From positions 1 through 17,647 of the forward strand of contig JAEOSP010000772.1 of NCBI GenBank assembly GCA_016840305.1: a DNA stretch of 17,647 nt. The letters run 5' to 3'. This document shows positions 1 to 7,302 of this stretch, piece by piece; the stretch's first letter is position 1; the number at the start of each line of letters is the position of its first letter. The notes under the pieces are model-generated. The model saw only the letters and a list, made by a program, of their open reading frames with translations, ran no database searches and had not been told where the DNA came from. The stretch is from Candidatus Hodarchaeota archaeon (GTDB lineage Archaea; Asgardarchaeota; Heimdallarchaeia; Hodarchaeales; Hodarchaeaceae). Made by a program: the position numbers and the translations under genes.

Positions 1-129
1 CTGGACTTTTAAATCCAATTGGGAAAGTACTTCATTCCCGTTAAATTCTTTAGACAAATTTTCTAATTCAATTACATAATCCACTTCTTCTTCACCATTT
101 TTGTTTTCATTTTGTTGTGTATTTGACAC
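1..129 (-). CDS. ABC transporter ATP-binding protein, N-terminal fragment
   Basis: Reading the minus strand from a GTG at 129-127 gives 43 codons without a stop up to the window edge. The product begins with about 15 polar, acidic residues and continues as VIELENLSKEFNGNEVLSQL, the usual first beta strands of an ABC nucleotide-binding domain. It closely parallels VIEIVNLSKSF in the ATPase encoded at 2361. The Walker A motif would lie beyond the edge. An in-frame TAA at 150-148 limits the start region. On the minus strand a TATA-like TATTTAAATT (about 162-153) lies about 25-30 bases upstream of the GTG, which fits a leaderless transcript. This is probably the first gene of another ABC exporter, divergent from the membrane protein at 278. 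Substrate unknown. Confidence 0.75.
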   Translation of the reverse strand, partial: MSNTQQNENKNGEEEVDYVIELENLSKEFNGNEVLSQLDLKVQ

Positions 130-149
130 AAGTAGCGAAGAATTTTGTT

Positions 150-163
150 AATTTAAATAGTAT
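150..163. promoter_or_regulatory. TATA-like element in divergent promoter region
   Basis: The AT-rich stretch TTTAAATAGTATAG contains a TATA-like box. On the minus strand it is correctly placed for a leaderless start at 129. On the plus strand it would give a start near 185 and a leader of about 90 bases before the gene at 278. Assignment is from spacing alone. Confidence 0.4.
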
Positions 164-219
164 AGACTTTTTTTGTAAGCCTAAGCAGTCTGTAGACGCA
201 TCTAGTCTGTTATTCAAGG

Positions 220-238
220 TAGTTTGTCGTACAAACTA
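220..238. promoter_or_regulatory. Palindromic operator-like site, TAGTTTGT-CGT-ACAAACTA
   Basis: Perfect 8-bp inverted arms flank a 3-bp centre in the divergent intergenic region, 40 bases upstream of the start at 278. The inner 13 bases (223-235, TTTGTCGTACAAA) differ by one base from the palindrome at 17536-17548, and resemble those at 15821-15833 and 7275-7284. It probably binds a dimeric regulator. The winged-helix protein encoded at 921-1337 is the nearest candidate, which is inference. Confidence 0.55.
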
Positions 239-252
239 TGTTTGTGATTAAT

Positions 253-260
253 AAGGAGGA
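253..260 (+). promoter_or_regulatory. Strong Shine-Dalgarno, AAGGAGGA
   Basis: A near-consensus ribosome binding site lies 7 bases before an ATG at 268 that opens only a six-residue reading frame (stop at 286-288). It lies 17 bases before the ATG at 278 that opens the 226-residue frame. The spacing favours the first ATG, so translation of the long gene may involve the mini-ORF, or the sequence may carry an indel here. Confidence 0.6.
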
Positions 261-277
261 ATTAAGAATGTCAATTC

Positions 278-958
278 ATGGTATCTAACGAAATTTCCAA
301 AGATGAGTTAAGACAACTCCTTTATTTTATGCAGCGAGTCAAATCTTTCGAACGTACTTTTATGATCCAGAAAGATTCCATCATTAGACTGATCTGGGGA
401 CTTTTATTTATAGGAGCAGGCATTTTAGATTGGGTAATGATTGAGTTACAATTCATTACGAATGAAGTAGGATTGTTTGCACTTTTACCTTGGGTAATTG
501 CGATGTTGTCGGGATTAATTATTCAGATTTTCTCAGATCGACATATTACTAATATATATAGCAAAGAAACGATGAAGGAATCAAACTCACTTGAAACGTT
601 AATCCTCATAAGTGGATTCATACTCATCGCAGTAACAGTCACAATCTTCAATATGAATAGTATTTATTCCTTCACTTTTCCAGTAATATGCATAATTTCA
701 GGCATAATGGCTTTAGTATTAGACAAAAAAGCCTTCAAAGAGAATAAAGATATCCTTAATCGATACAGTTATTACTTGACCCCCATCATTACTGTTTCGA
801 CGGCAATTCTGATGATACTCATATGTTTATTAGATAATACCTACTTTAGATTTCATGGAATACTCTTCGGTTTGAGTTTTGGTGGCAGTTTTTTGATAAC
901 GGCTTTTTGGAACAGAAAAAGTGTTCAGAGTTTTATTGAGAATACTGAAGAAGAATGA
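278..958 (+). CDS. Six-helix membrane protein of unknown function
   Basis: The 226-residue product has a charged N-terminal segment (about 1-30), then about six hydrophobic segments near residues 35-52, 62-84, 104-126, 130-148, 164-186 and 192-212, and a short acidic C-terminal tail. No catalytic motif is visible and I do not recognise the family. The frame is closed upstream by a TAA at 263-265 and ATG 278 is the first usable start, though the strong ribosome binding site is better spaced for an out-of-frame ATG at 268. Its 3' end overlaps the next reading frame, which encodes a winged-helix DNA-binding protein. The pair looks like a membrane protein co-transcribed with its regulator, possibly a sensing or membrane-stress module. 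That role is inferred from context only. Confidence 0.7.
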   Translation: MVSNEISKDELRQLLYFMQRVKSFERTFMIQKDSIIRLIWGLLFIGAGILDWVMIELQFITNEVGLFALLPWVIAMLSGLIIQIFSDRHITNIYSKETMKESNSLETLILISGFILIAVTVTIFNMNSIYSFTFPVICIISGIMALVLDKKAFKENKDILNRYSYYLTPIITVSTAILMILICLLDNTYFRFHGILFGLSFGGSFLITAFWNRKSVQSFIENTEEE

Positions 959-1337
959 AAAAACCTTAAATCATTACGAGAGATCCATTTATCTGATTCC
1001 TTTGAATGACGAAAATCCAGATATTACTAAAGTAAAATCAGTTATGGATCTGGATAGCGATATACATCACCCCGCTCGCATGTCAATTTTAATATTTCTA
1101 CTTCCGAGGGGTAAAGCAACCTTTACTACAATTCAAAAAGCTCTGGGCCTAACTTCTGGTAATTTATCTAGTCATATTAAGAGATTACAGACAAAAGGGT
1201 TTGTTGCGGTTAAGAAAACTTTTATTGATGTTAAACCAACTACTGAAATCTATATAAGTGAAGATGGTAGATCCTCCACCATTGAATACGCATCCAATCT
1301 CTCTTCTGTTCTTCAAAACATGTTAAATGATGTTTAA
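921..1337 (+). CDS. Winged-helix transcriptional regulator (HTH_34-like)
   Basis: Residues about 45-135 match the pattern of the ArsR/MarR-like winged-helix family typified by PF13601: HPARMSILIFLL (helix 1), ATFTTIQKALGLTSGNLSSHIKRLQ (helices 2-3 with the recognition helix), then KGFVAVKKTFIDVKPTTEIYISEDGR (the beta wing). Proteins of this family usually act as small dimeric DNA-binding regulators of adjacent transport or membrane genes. The frame opens 38 bases inside the upstream membrane-protein gene. The first ~40 residues lack family features, so the true start may be later, for example TTG 1002 or ATG 1044, but neither has a clear ribosome binding site. Translational coupling to the upstream gene is likely. 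A palindrome at 220-238 in the promoter region is a candidate self-regulatory site. Confidence 0.78.
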   Translation: MFRVLLRILKKNEKTLNHYERSIYLIPLNDENPDITKVKSVMDLDSDIHHPARMSILIFLLPRGKATFTTIQKALGLTSGNLSSHIKRLQTKGFVAVKKTFIDVKPTTEIYISEDGRSSTIEYASNLSSVLQNMLNDV

Positions 1338-1364
1338 GATTACTGAAAAACTCTAAATCTTCTC

Positions 1365-2165
1365 TCATTCATAATCTATTTCTTCTCCTCCCTGCATAAA
1401 TAGATCAAGAATAAATCTTTGATATTTGATTAATTCAGGGTTTCTAATCATCAGGCTATCTGCTGTTTGTTTATAGAAGCGAATAATAGCTATTTCATTA
1501 TCATCAATGATTATCATGGAGGGGCGAGCATCTTTAAAGACAGTAATGATTGGTGAAGGCATATCTTCAATGGACAACACGAATAACTTTGATCCTCGCA
1601 CAATCTCCTTAACTTCAGGATTCTCAAAATCAGAATCTGAAATTAGGAAAGTAAATGATATTCCTCTCTTTTTAGTATTCATAATTGCTCGTTTATGCTC
1701 AATTAGCATATCAGCTGTGAAATTAGTTAATACGGATTTTTTGCTCTTATCCAGGATTTGTTCAATGTAATATTCATTTGATTTTTCTCCCTTTATCACT
1801 GAAAAATCATCTGTTGTGAGTAAAGAAGCTGATAAATCAGTTCGTTCAATCTCATCTAGAAATGAAGTAACTTCTTCAAGAATTCCTTCAATTTTTCCCA
1901 CTTTGGCTTCTTTAAACCTATTTAAACACGTGGGATAATCTGTTAGGCTGTAGTGGTTCGATCCACCTTTAATTCTATTTGAAATAATTAGCCCATAATC
2001 CTCAAGCGACTGAAGAATTTCATAAATTCTACCACGTGATACCTTTGCTCCAGTAGCCAAGTTTGTTGCAATTTGGGGTGATTTTTGATATAAAGCAATA
2101 AAAACCTGAGCTTCATTTTGCGTTAATCCTAGTTCTTTTAACAATTCTACTATTTTAATGTTCAC
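1365..2165 (-). CDS. TrmB-family transcriptional regulator
   Basis: The product (266 residues from GTG 2165) starts NIKIVELLKELGLTQNEAQVFIALYQ, the typical opening of the TrmB winged helix. The recognition region ATGAKVSRGRIYEILQSLEDYGLI and wing follow to about residue 80. A coiled linker (about 85-115) then leads to an alpha/beta C-terminal domain resembling the phospholipase D-like effector domain found in TrmB proteins. TrmB-type regulators are archaeal sugar- or metabolite-responsive repressors and activators. The frame extends upstream to ATG 2249, but that extension is hydrophobic and lies across a TATA-like box at 2212-2223 (minus strand), so the start at 2165 is preferred. It is divergent from the ABC-2 exporter operon, and two palindromes lie between them, so it probably controls that operon and possibly itself. 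Confidence 0.85.
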   Translation of the reverse strand: MNIKIVELLKELGLTQNEAQVFIALYQKSPQIATNLATGAKVSRGRIYEILQSLEDYGLIISNRIKGGSNHYSLTDYPTCLNRFKEAKVGKIEGILEEVTSFLDEIERTDLSASLLTTDDFSVIKGEKSNEYYIEQILDKSKKSVLTNFTADMLIEHKRAIMNTKKRGISFTFLISDSDFENPEVKEIVRGSKLFVLSIEDMPSPIITVFKDARPSMIIIDDNEIAIIRFYKQTADSLMIRNPELIKYQRFILDLFMQGGEEIDYE

Positions 2166-2211
2166 CAGAATCACGAATATGCTTGTAATTATGAAACTAC
2201 ATTTTAATGAA

Positions 2212-2223
2212 CTATATATTAAA
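2212..2223 (-). promoter_or_regulatory. TATA-like box of the TrmB gene
   Basis: The minus strand reads TTTAATATATAG, an archaeal-type TATA box about 50 bases upstream of the GTG start at 2165. It predicts a start site near 2190 and a leader of about 25 bases, which argues against the longer reading frame beginning at 2249. Confidence 0.5.
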
Positions 2224-2260
2224 TTATATCTTCTTTTACTACTATCCAAAGCTTTTTAAG

Positions 2261-2278
2261 TATTCTTAGATAAGAATA
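2261..2278. promoter_or_regulatory. Palindrome TATTCTTA-GA-TAAGAATA
   Basis: Perfect 8-bp inverted arms with a 2-bp centre lie in the TrmB/ABC divergent intergenic region, about 15 bases upstream of a second palindrome that surrounds the ABC TATA box. The position suits an operator or activator site upstream of the ABC promoter. The binding protein is unknown; TrmB is the nearest candidate. Confidence 0.5.
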
Positions 2279-2292
2279 AGCGAATAGTAATT

Positions 2293-2313
2293 GCACCACC
2301 TATAAAGTGGTGC
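2293..2313. promoter_or_regulatory. Operator-like palindrome enclosing the ABC operon TATA box
   Basis: Perfect 7-bp arms GCACCAC and GTGGTGC flank a 7-bp centre, CTATAAA, which contains the only good TATA box (TATAAA, 2301-2306) before the ABC-2 operon. Occupation of this site should block TATA-binding protein. The arms-and-spacer layout resembles known TrmB-family operators, but the half-site sequence is different. Transcription would start near 2330. No T-tract follows, so it is not a terminator. Confidence 0.6.
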
Positions 2314-2360
2314 TAAATATTCCTTTGAATAATTTGTTTAAAAGCTTTCTGGTGTGTAAT

Positions 2361-3311
2361 TTGGTCATAGAAATTGTTAATTTAAGTAAATCATTTGATA
2401 AAAAGCGTTTGGTACTAGATCAATTGTCTCTAGAGATAAAGGAAAAAGAAATTTTTGCATTGTTGGGCCCCAATGGTGCAGGGAAAACTACACTAATTAA
2501 TATAGTCTGTGGACTATTAAAGAAAACTGATGGCGAGGTGAAAGTCAATGGAATGAATCCATTTACTCATACAAACGAAGTTAGAGCCCAAATTGGATTA
2601 GTACCTCAAGAAACTGCATTATATGACTATTTGACGGCAAAAGAGAATTTAGAATTCCATGCAAAATTCTATGGAACGAAAAAGTCTGAAAGACAGAAAT
2701 TGGTTAATGATGCTTTGCAGATGGCCCAGTTAGAGGATAGAAAAGATGACAGAGTTGGTACATTTTCAGGAGGAATGAAGAGAAGATTGGCATTAGTACG
2801 ATCAATGTTGCACTCTCCTTCAATATTGATCCTTGATGAACCAACTCTAGGAATTGATGTTCAAAATAGAAATGAAATTTGGAATAAAATAGAAAAATTG
2901 AAACAAGATAAAACAATCATAATAAACACCAACTATATGGATGAAGCGGACAGATTAGCCGATCGATGTGCAATTATTGATCAAGGGAAAATAGTAGCAC
3001 TAGATACACCTGCTAATCTCAAAATTAATTATACTTCTGGGGCTCGTGTTGAAGCATTAATAAAATCTGACTCAATTGATATAGTAAAACAGATATTCCA
3101 TCCAATTTCGAATGAATTACAAATAGAAACCCGAAACGATGAATATAAAGTATCAATTCCAGCTAGAAAGAAAATTAATAATTTAATAGTTGAGATATCT
3201 GAAATTGTAAAGGGAAGAGAAGATGAATTAAAGATTATTGATTTAACAATCCGTGAACCAACTTTAGCTGATGCTTTTCTGGAATTAACTGGTAAACGTT
3301 TGAGAGATTAG
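2361..3311 (+). CDS. ABC-2 type exporter, ATP-binding subunit
   Basis: This 316-residue cytoplasmic ATPase energises the two permeases encoded directly downstream. From the chosen TTG start, Walker A GPNGAGKTT (Lys42), the Q-loop in LVPQE, the signature FSGGMKRR, Walker B LILDEPT with its catalytic Glu, and the D-loop LGID are all present. The position that normally holds the switch-loop His (THYMDEAD in relatives) is Asn191 (TNYMDEAD), which should weaken hydrolysis or reflect an unusual mechanism. Residues 220-316 form the C-terminal extension common in drug- and polysaccharide-export ATPases. The frame is open back to GTG 2307, but that codon lies inside the promoter palindrome. TTG 2361 has a GGTG six bases upstream; GTG 2352 is the alternative. 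Substrate unknown. TrmB control is inferred from the divergent arrangement. Confidence 0.9.
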   Translation: MVIEIVNLSKSFDKKRLVLDQLSLEIKEKEIFALLGPNGAGKTTLINIVCGLLKKTDGEVKVNGMNPFTHTNEVRAQIGLVPQETALYDYLTAKENLEFHAKFYGTKKSERQKLVNDALQMAQLEDRKDDRVGTFSGGMKRRLALVRSMLHSPSILILDEPTLGIDVQNRNEIWNKIEKLKQDKTIIINTNYMDEADRLADRCAIIDQGKIVALDTPANLKINYTSGARVEALIKSDSIDIVKQIFHPISNELQIETRNDEYKVSIPARKKINNLIVEISEIVKGREDELKIIDLTIREPTLADAFLELTGKRLRD

Positions 3312-3323
3312 GAGGAGAGTGAA

Positions 3324-4454
3324 ATGAAAACCGCCACGAAAGTAATAGCAATAATGAAGAAAGATTTACTAAGTTGGAAAAGACAACCATTTCAATTTTT
3401 CATTGCAGTTATTCCGTTAATGATCATCTCCCTATTTGTGGGAGTATTTCTTCAGCAAGCAGAAATCCTTCCTGCGGGTGTGATTCTCGATGATAATGAT
3501 TCTATGGCCCTAGAAATAAAAAATCAGTTAATAACATTGGAAAGTGGTACAGGATTGAGATGGTTTCAAATTGATGGCGATCTAACTCCTGAGGAGGTTC
3601 TAGAGAAATATGAAGATGGATCAATTCTTGGTTACATACATATTCCTTCCAATATTACAGGAAGAGTCAATAATAATGAAATTATCGAGATTACTACCTT
3701 CATCCATAATATTAATGATGATATCACAAAGAATTTTCTGCAACGCGTGGAGCTAGTATGTAACAATTTGAATCGCAATTTAGCATTAACAACTATCACT
3801 TATCGATCAATTTCACTTAATTTTGAGGCATCAACTACGACAGATGTTTCTTTTACCTATTATTGTATTGGAGCAATTCTTGCTTTGACAGTACTACTAT
3901 CTAGTGGTGTTAATATGGCTACATCGACTGCTTCGGAATTTGAATTTAATACAATGAAGGAACTAATTGGTGGTTCCTCTACAGCAGTAATTTTTGCTGG
4001 TAAATTACTTTCCACACTTTCACAAACAACAATTTGCTTTGTTGCGGTTCTAATTGTTGAATTTCTTGTCTTTGGATTTGTCCCAAAAGGCTCACCTCTA
4101 CTCCTTATATTCCTATTCGGATGGGGTGTAATTAATTTTTCAACATTAGGATTTTTATTTAGTGCTAGAATGAAACAGGTTATTCCATCTGCTATTGCAG
4201 TATTAATCCTAAATATTACAGGGTGGTGGATCGGTGGTGGTCTTGTACCACCCGAAGTATGGTCTGGAAATTTTCTAAAGGTTATAGGTGATATTTGGCC
4301 AGGAACTTACTTTTTTCGATCGTTCATTAGTATAGTAGTCACTGGTTCTGTAGATCTTTCACTGTTGATAATGGATCTAATGATAACTGGTATTTTTGGA
4401 TTAGCTCTGTGGTTTGTGACAATTAAAGTGCTAGTTAAGGAGATGACCCTATAA
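3324..4454 (+). CDS. ABC-2 type exporter, permease subunit 1
   Basis: The 376-residue membrane protein has the ABC2_membrane_3 (PF12698-like) layout. One N-terminal transmembrane helix (about 25-46) is followed by an external domain of about 130 residues (about 47-175), then five or six helices from about 180 to 370. It forms the membrane pore with the ATPase upstream and the second permease downstream. The start ATG follows a clear AGGAGG ribosome binding site and lies 12 bases after the ATPase stop. The stop codon overlaps the next start (TAATG). The substrate cannot be read from sequence; relatives export lipids, antibiotics or other amphiphiles. Confidence 0.9.
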   Translation: MKTATKVIAIMKKDLLSWKRQPFQFFIAVIPLMIISLFVGVFLQQAEILPAGVILDDNDSMALEIKNQLITLESGTGLRWFQIDGDLTPEEVLEKYEDGSILGYIHIPSNITGRVNNNEIIEITTFIHNINDDITKNFLQRVELVCNNLNRNLALTTITYRSISLNFEASTTTDVSFTYYCIGAILALTVLLSSGVNMATSTASEFEFNTMKELIGGSSTAVIFAGKLLSTLSQTTICFVAVLIVEFLVFGFVPKGSPLLLIFLFGWGVINFSTLGFLFSARMKQVIPSAIAVLILNITGWWIGGGLVPPEVWSGNFLKVIGDIWPGTYFFRSFISIVVTGSVDLSLLIMDLMITGIFGLALWFVTIKVLVKEMTL

Positions 4455-5581
4455 TGTTTACAGAAGTTTTTGCTGAAACAAGTAAATCTGTTAAGTTTGT
4501 CTATAGAAATAAACTGTTAGTTGTCCTTGCTCTATTACCACCTATTGCTCTTTCTATAATATTCATCCAAGCGTTTACTTTCACCAGTGGCGCTGGATTT
4601 CCGCTTGCAGTTGTGAATTATGATACTTCTAATCATAATAATTGGACTAGCAACCTTATTAAATCGTTAGAATCAGAAAAAGGTACAATTCCCTATTTTA
4701 AAGTTACAATAACTTCAGAACAAGATGCTCTTGATTTATTTAATCAAAGAAAAACATTTGCAGTACTCTATATACCATCAACTTTTAGTCAAGACATCGA
4801 AGAAGGGGAAGAAGTATTTTTAATGGCAAAAATCAATACAATTCATGAAGACATCTCGAAAAACCTACGATTAGGTTTAGAAGGGAGAATTTATCAATTT
4901 ATTATAACGTATCAGTTAGAGGATGGTGTTAGACCAGGAATCACCGTTGATTCATCCTTGCTGTATCCAGAAGAGCTGAAACGTGCTGATTACATGATTT
5001 CAGGCATTTTTGTTGTTGCTATGATGTGGTTTGGATTTGGAATCGGTGGTTTCATTAGTACAGAAGAAAAGCAACGAGAAACTTGGAAAGAAATTATAAT
5101 GGCTGACCAGGGCACAACCCATGTTAAATTAGGAAAAATTCTAGCAACATTGGTTATCTCTACAGGAATGATGTTAATAATATTGTTATTTGAAGCAGTT
5201 CTCTACGACCTGTATTTTATTGAACTAGGTCAAATAATCGTTTTCTGGACATCTTTTCTTCTCATGGTGTTTATATTTGGCACAATAGGAGTAAGTTGGG
5301 GATTAAAAATAGGAGATATTAGGGCCGTTCCTGCACCTGCAATTATCATTACCTTAACGTTTTGGATGGTTGGAGGGGCTATCAATCCCCTTGAATTTTC
5401 TGCAGGTTCAGAAGTGTTCAAACTTCTACCGAGTGCAGCAGTTATTCGTTTACTCACGACTACATTCTTTAATAGAGGAGCTGAGTATATTTTTGAATCA
5501 GTTTTCATTCTCCTGATCTGGATTATGATAGCAACTCTGAGTATTATAATTCCTATTGTGAAGGAAAGAGTCAGTCATTAG
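4454..5581 (+). CDS. ABC-2 type exporter, permease subunit 2
   Basis: The 375-residue paralogue of the preceding permease has the same plan: N-terminal helix (about 22-44), a long external domain with the FPLAVVNYD strand also typical of PF12698 proteins, then a C-terminal bundle of about six helices from residue 175 onward. The start overlaps the stop of subunit 1 by one base and follows AAGGAG, so translation is coupled. The two permeases probably form a heterodimer served by the ATPase at 2361. A T-tract terminator follows at 5603-5615. Confidence 0.9.
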   Translation: MFTEVFAETSKSVKFVYRNKLLVVLALLPPIALSIIFIQAFTFTSGAGFPLAVVNYDTSNHNNWTSNLIKSLESEKGTIPYFKVTITSEQDALDLFNQRKTFAVLYIPSTFSQDIEEGEEVFLMAKINTIHEDISKNLRLGLEGRIYQFIITYQLEDGVRPGITVDSSLLYPEELKRADYMISGIFVVAMMWFGFGIGGFISTEEKQRETWKEIIMADQGTTHVKLGKILATLVISTGMMLIILLFEAVLYDLYFIELGQIIVFWTSFLLMVFIFGTIGVSWGLKIGDIRAVPAPAIIITLTFWMVGGAINPLEFSAGSEVFKLLPSAAVIRLLTTTFFNRGAEYIFESVFILLIWIMIATLSIIIPIVKERVSH

Positions 5582-5602
5582 GATTTGACTCCATTACTTC
5601 TC

Positions 5603-5615
5603 TTTTTTTATTTTA
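5603..5615 (+). terminator. T-tract terminator of the ABC-2 operon
   Basis: A run of seven T, one A and four more T lies 20-35 bases after the operon's stop codon, in the short gap before a convergent gene. T-rich runs of this kind terminate archaeal transcription without needing a hairpin. Confidence 0.5.
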
Positions 5616-5642
5616 ACTGAAAGATCATTACTAGCTTCTCGA

Positions 5643-6515
5643 TTACTGTCTAAAATTCCGCTTTCTAAAGAAATATCTTGCCACAATAACTGTAATTAAT
5701 GGGTATAAAAATGAAGTTGACATAAAGAAAATTCCTACAGTTGCTTGATCAGTACTTATTATATTAATAAAGGGTGTACCAAAAGCATCAATCAAATAAT
5801 GAGCAATTATGCCAGGGAGGATATTATCACATTTGACTACCAAATAACCCCAAGCAATACCGTAAAGGGTCGCCATTATGAAATAAAAGAAAACCATTTC
5901 GAAAGGTTGAACAAGCAAGCTTGAGAAATGAAATAACCCAAATAATAAGCTACTCACGAGAATAGCAGCTTTTTCATCATATTTCTCCATTACTCCATGT
6001 AGTATGACTCCACGAAATGTCATCTCTTCCCATAAAGCAGGAATAATTGCGTAAAGAAAAATGAACCAACCAACAAAACCCTCTGTAGGTTGACTAAAAA
6101 TAAGACTGAAATCTAGATTAAGTACTCCTAATAATGTGCCTATCACGAAACAAAGAGTAAAAAACACCAATGCAGAAAATACTCCCCAAAAACTTGTTAC
6201 AACCATAGAAAGGTCTTGTTTAAGACGTATATCTTCTTTAAGATATTTTTTGAAGATATTTTTGTTTAAATTAAGGTTGAGAATAAATGGAATTATCACA
6301 ATAACACAAATTGCACCAGAAAGGAAGCGAATAGAAAAATCAATTATGAGAATGACTATTTCTGGAAATCCAGCATCATTACATACATCACCGACCTTCA
6401 AGATAAGATTAATACTCAGAACGAGACTGAATACCACTGTTACTAGAGTTCCACTTATTAAAGGAAAATTTTTCAGAGTTTTCCTAGGTTCATCAGGGGA
6501 ATCAATTGTTTGCAT
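5643..6515 (-). CDS. CPBP-family intramembrane metalloprotease
   Basis: The 290-residue polytopic protein carries the three motifs of the CPBP (Abi/CAAX-type, PF02517) family in order and within membrane segments: EEMTFR (Glu163, Glu164, Arg168), FGLFHF (His196) and HYLID (His239 and Asp243, where Asn is also common). In eukaryotic Rce1 this fold cleaves prenylated CAAX proteins. Prokaryotic members have varied or unknown substrates, including bacteriocin-related roles. About seven hydrophobic segments are visible. The minus-strand start at 6515 follows a TATA-like ATTTAAAAATTTA about 60-75 bases upstream. It is convergent with the ABC-2 operon and has no operon partner on its own strand, so context gives no function. 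Confidence 0.85.
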   Translation of the reverse strand: MQTIDSPDEPRKTLKNFPLISGTLVTVVFSLVLSINLILKVGDVCNDAGFPEIVILIIDFSIRFLSGAICVIVIIPFILNLNLNKNIFKKYLKEDIRLKQDLSMVVTSFWGVFSALVFFTLCFVIGTLLGVLNLDFSLIFSQPTEGFVGWFIFLYAIIPALWEEMTFRGVILHGVMEKYDEKAAILVSSLLFGLFHFSSLLVQPFEMVFFYFIMATLYGIAWGYLVVKCDNILPGIIAHYLIDAFGTPFINIISTDQATVGIFFMSTSFLYPLITVIVARYFFRKRNFRQ

Positions 6516-6687
6516 AGGTTTTCAACATTTCCATTGACTTTAATTTTGAAAAAATTGTATTATGATCGGTTTAAATTTTTAAATACTTATGTTTTAATGC
6601 ACCAATAATGCTATAAGAGTAAATTAATTATGATTTAATTTGCCAAACAACTCTTAAAATAAGTTCTGGACTAATATTGGTATTCCA

Positions 6688-7200
6688 ATGATTGAAAAAC
6701 AGTTAAGAAAATGTGATATAAACGGAGGAATCTGGATCGATGCTGGCAGCGGAAATGGAACATTCACTTTTCCTCTATCACGTTTAGCATCAAGAGTGGT
6801 CGCATTAGACACAAATAAGAATAATTTATCATACTTAAGGAATAAAATATCAATAAATTCGAATATTGAAACAAAAATACACGATTTTAATAAACCAGCT
6901 TGGTACTCAGCACCAGTAGATGGAGTTCTTTTTGGTTTCTCACTTCATTATGACCCGAATCATACTAAACCACTAAGAAATGCTTATACACAATTAAAAA
7001 AGTCTGGAAAACTCGTAGTTTTTGAATATTCTTCAGAAAATCCCGTCCCTTGGGTTCCATATCCCATCCCACCTACTAAGCTTATCTCGATATGTAGAGA
7101 ACTAGATTTTCAAGATATTCACCTTGTGGAAAATACCTCAGCCCGGCGGATTAGTGATAATTGGAATAATGCTTCCTACATACTAATGGCAAAGAAGTAA
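6688..7200 (+). CDS. Small class I SAM-dependent methyltransferase
   Basis: The 170-residue product contains motif I WIDAGSGNGTFT (about residues 16-27, SAM-binding glycine loop). An acidic residue ends strand beta2 (VVALD, about 41), and further strands follow at VDGVLFGFSLHY (about 76-87) and GKLVVFEY (about 109-116). This is the UbiE/Methyltransf_11-like Rossmann core in compact form, lacking an N-terminal cap. The acceptor substrate is not evident. A stop closes the frame 30 bases upstream and no ribosome binding site precedes ATG 6688. A TATA-like TCTTAAAAT at 6652-6660 is about 28-36 bases upstream, consistent with a leaderless mRNA. It stands alone between a divergent CPBP gene and the phosphorylase. 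Confidence 0.8.
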   Translation: MIEKQLRKCDINGGIWIDAGSGNGTFTFPLSRLASRVVALDTNKNNLSYLRNKISINSNIETKIHDFNKPAWYSAPVDGVLFGFSLHYDPNHTKPLRNAYTQLKKSGKLVVFEYSSENPVPWVPYPIPPTKLISICRELDFQDIHLVENTSARRISDNWNNASYILMAKK

Positions 7201-7274
7201 GTGGAAAAATAATAATCTAAACAATGATTAAAAAATTAATAGAATTTCAATTGTATGTATAGCAAATCTTGACA

Positions 7275-7284
7275 TTGTCGTACA
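7275..7284. promoter_or_regulatory. Partial match to the TTTGTC palindrome before glgP
   Basis: TTGTCGTACA lies 18 bases before the phosphorylase start and is identical to ten central bases of the palindrome at 223-235. The arms are only partly symmetric here, so this may be a weak site or coincidence. Confidence 0.3.
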
Positions 7285-7302
7285 TATTGTGGAGATATCG
7301 TT

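Noticed and set aside
1507..1770. Antisense 87-residue frame inside the TrmB gene
   Set aside because: It is fully opposite a well-supported gene and has no domain or translation signal.
2166..2249. N-terminal extension of the TrmB gene to ATG 2249, which would add a hydrophobic helix
   Set aside because: The extension crosses a TATA-like box on the same strand, and the TrmB domain begins normally at GTG 2165.
2307..2360. Start of the ABC ATPase at GTG 2307
   Set aside because: This codon lies inside the promoter palindrome and directly after the TATA box, upstream of the expected transcript start.
6010..6030. CPBP protease judged inactive because its last motif ends in Asp rather than Asn
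   Set aside because: Both Asp and Asn occur at this position in the family, and the Glu-Glu, Arg and both His residues are present.
6136..6537. Plus-strand 133-residue frame opposite the CPBP protease gene
   Set aside because: The minus strand carries all three protease motifs; the plus-strand product is basic and featureless.
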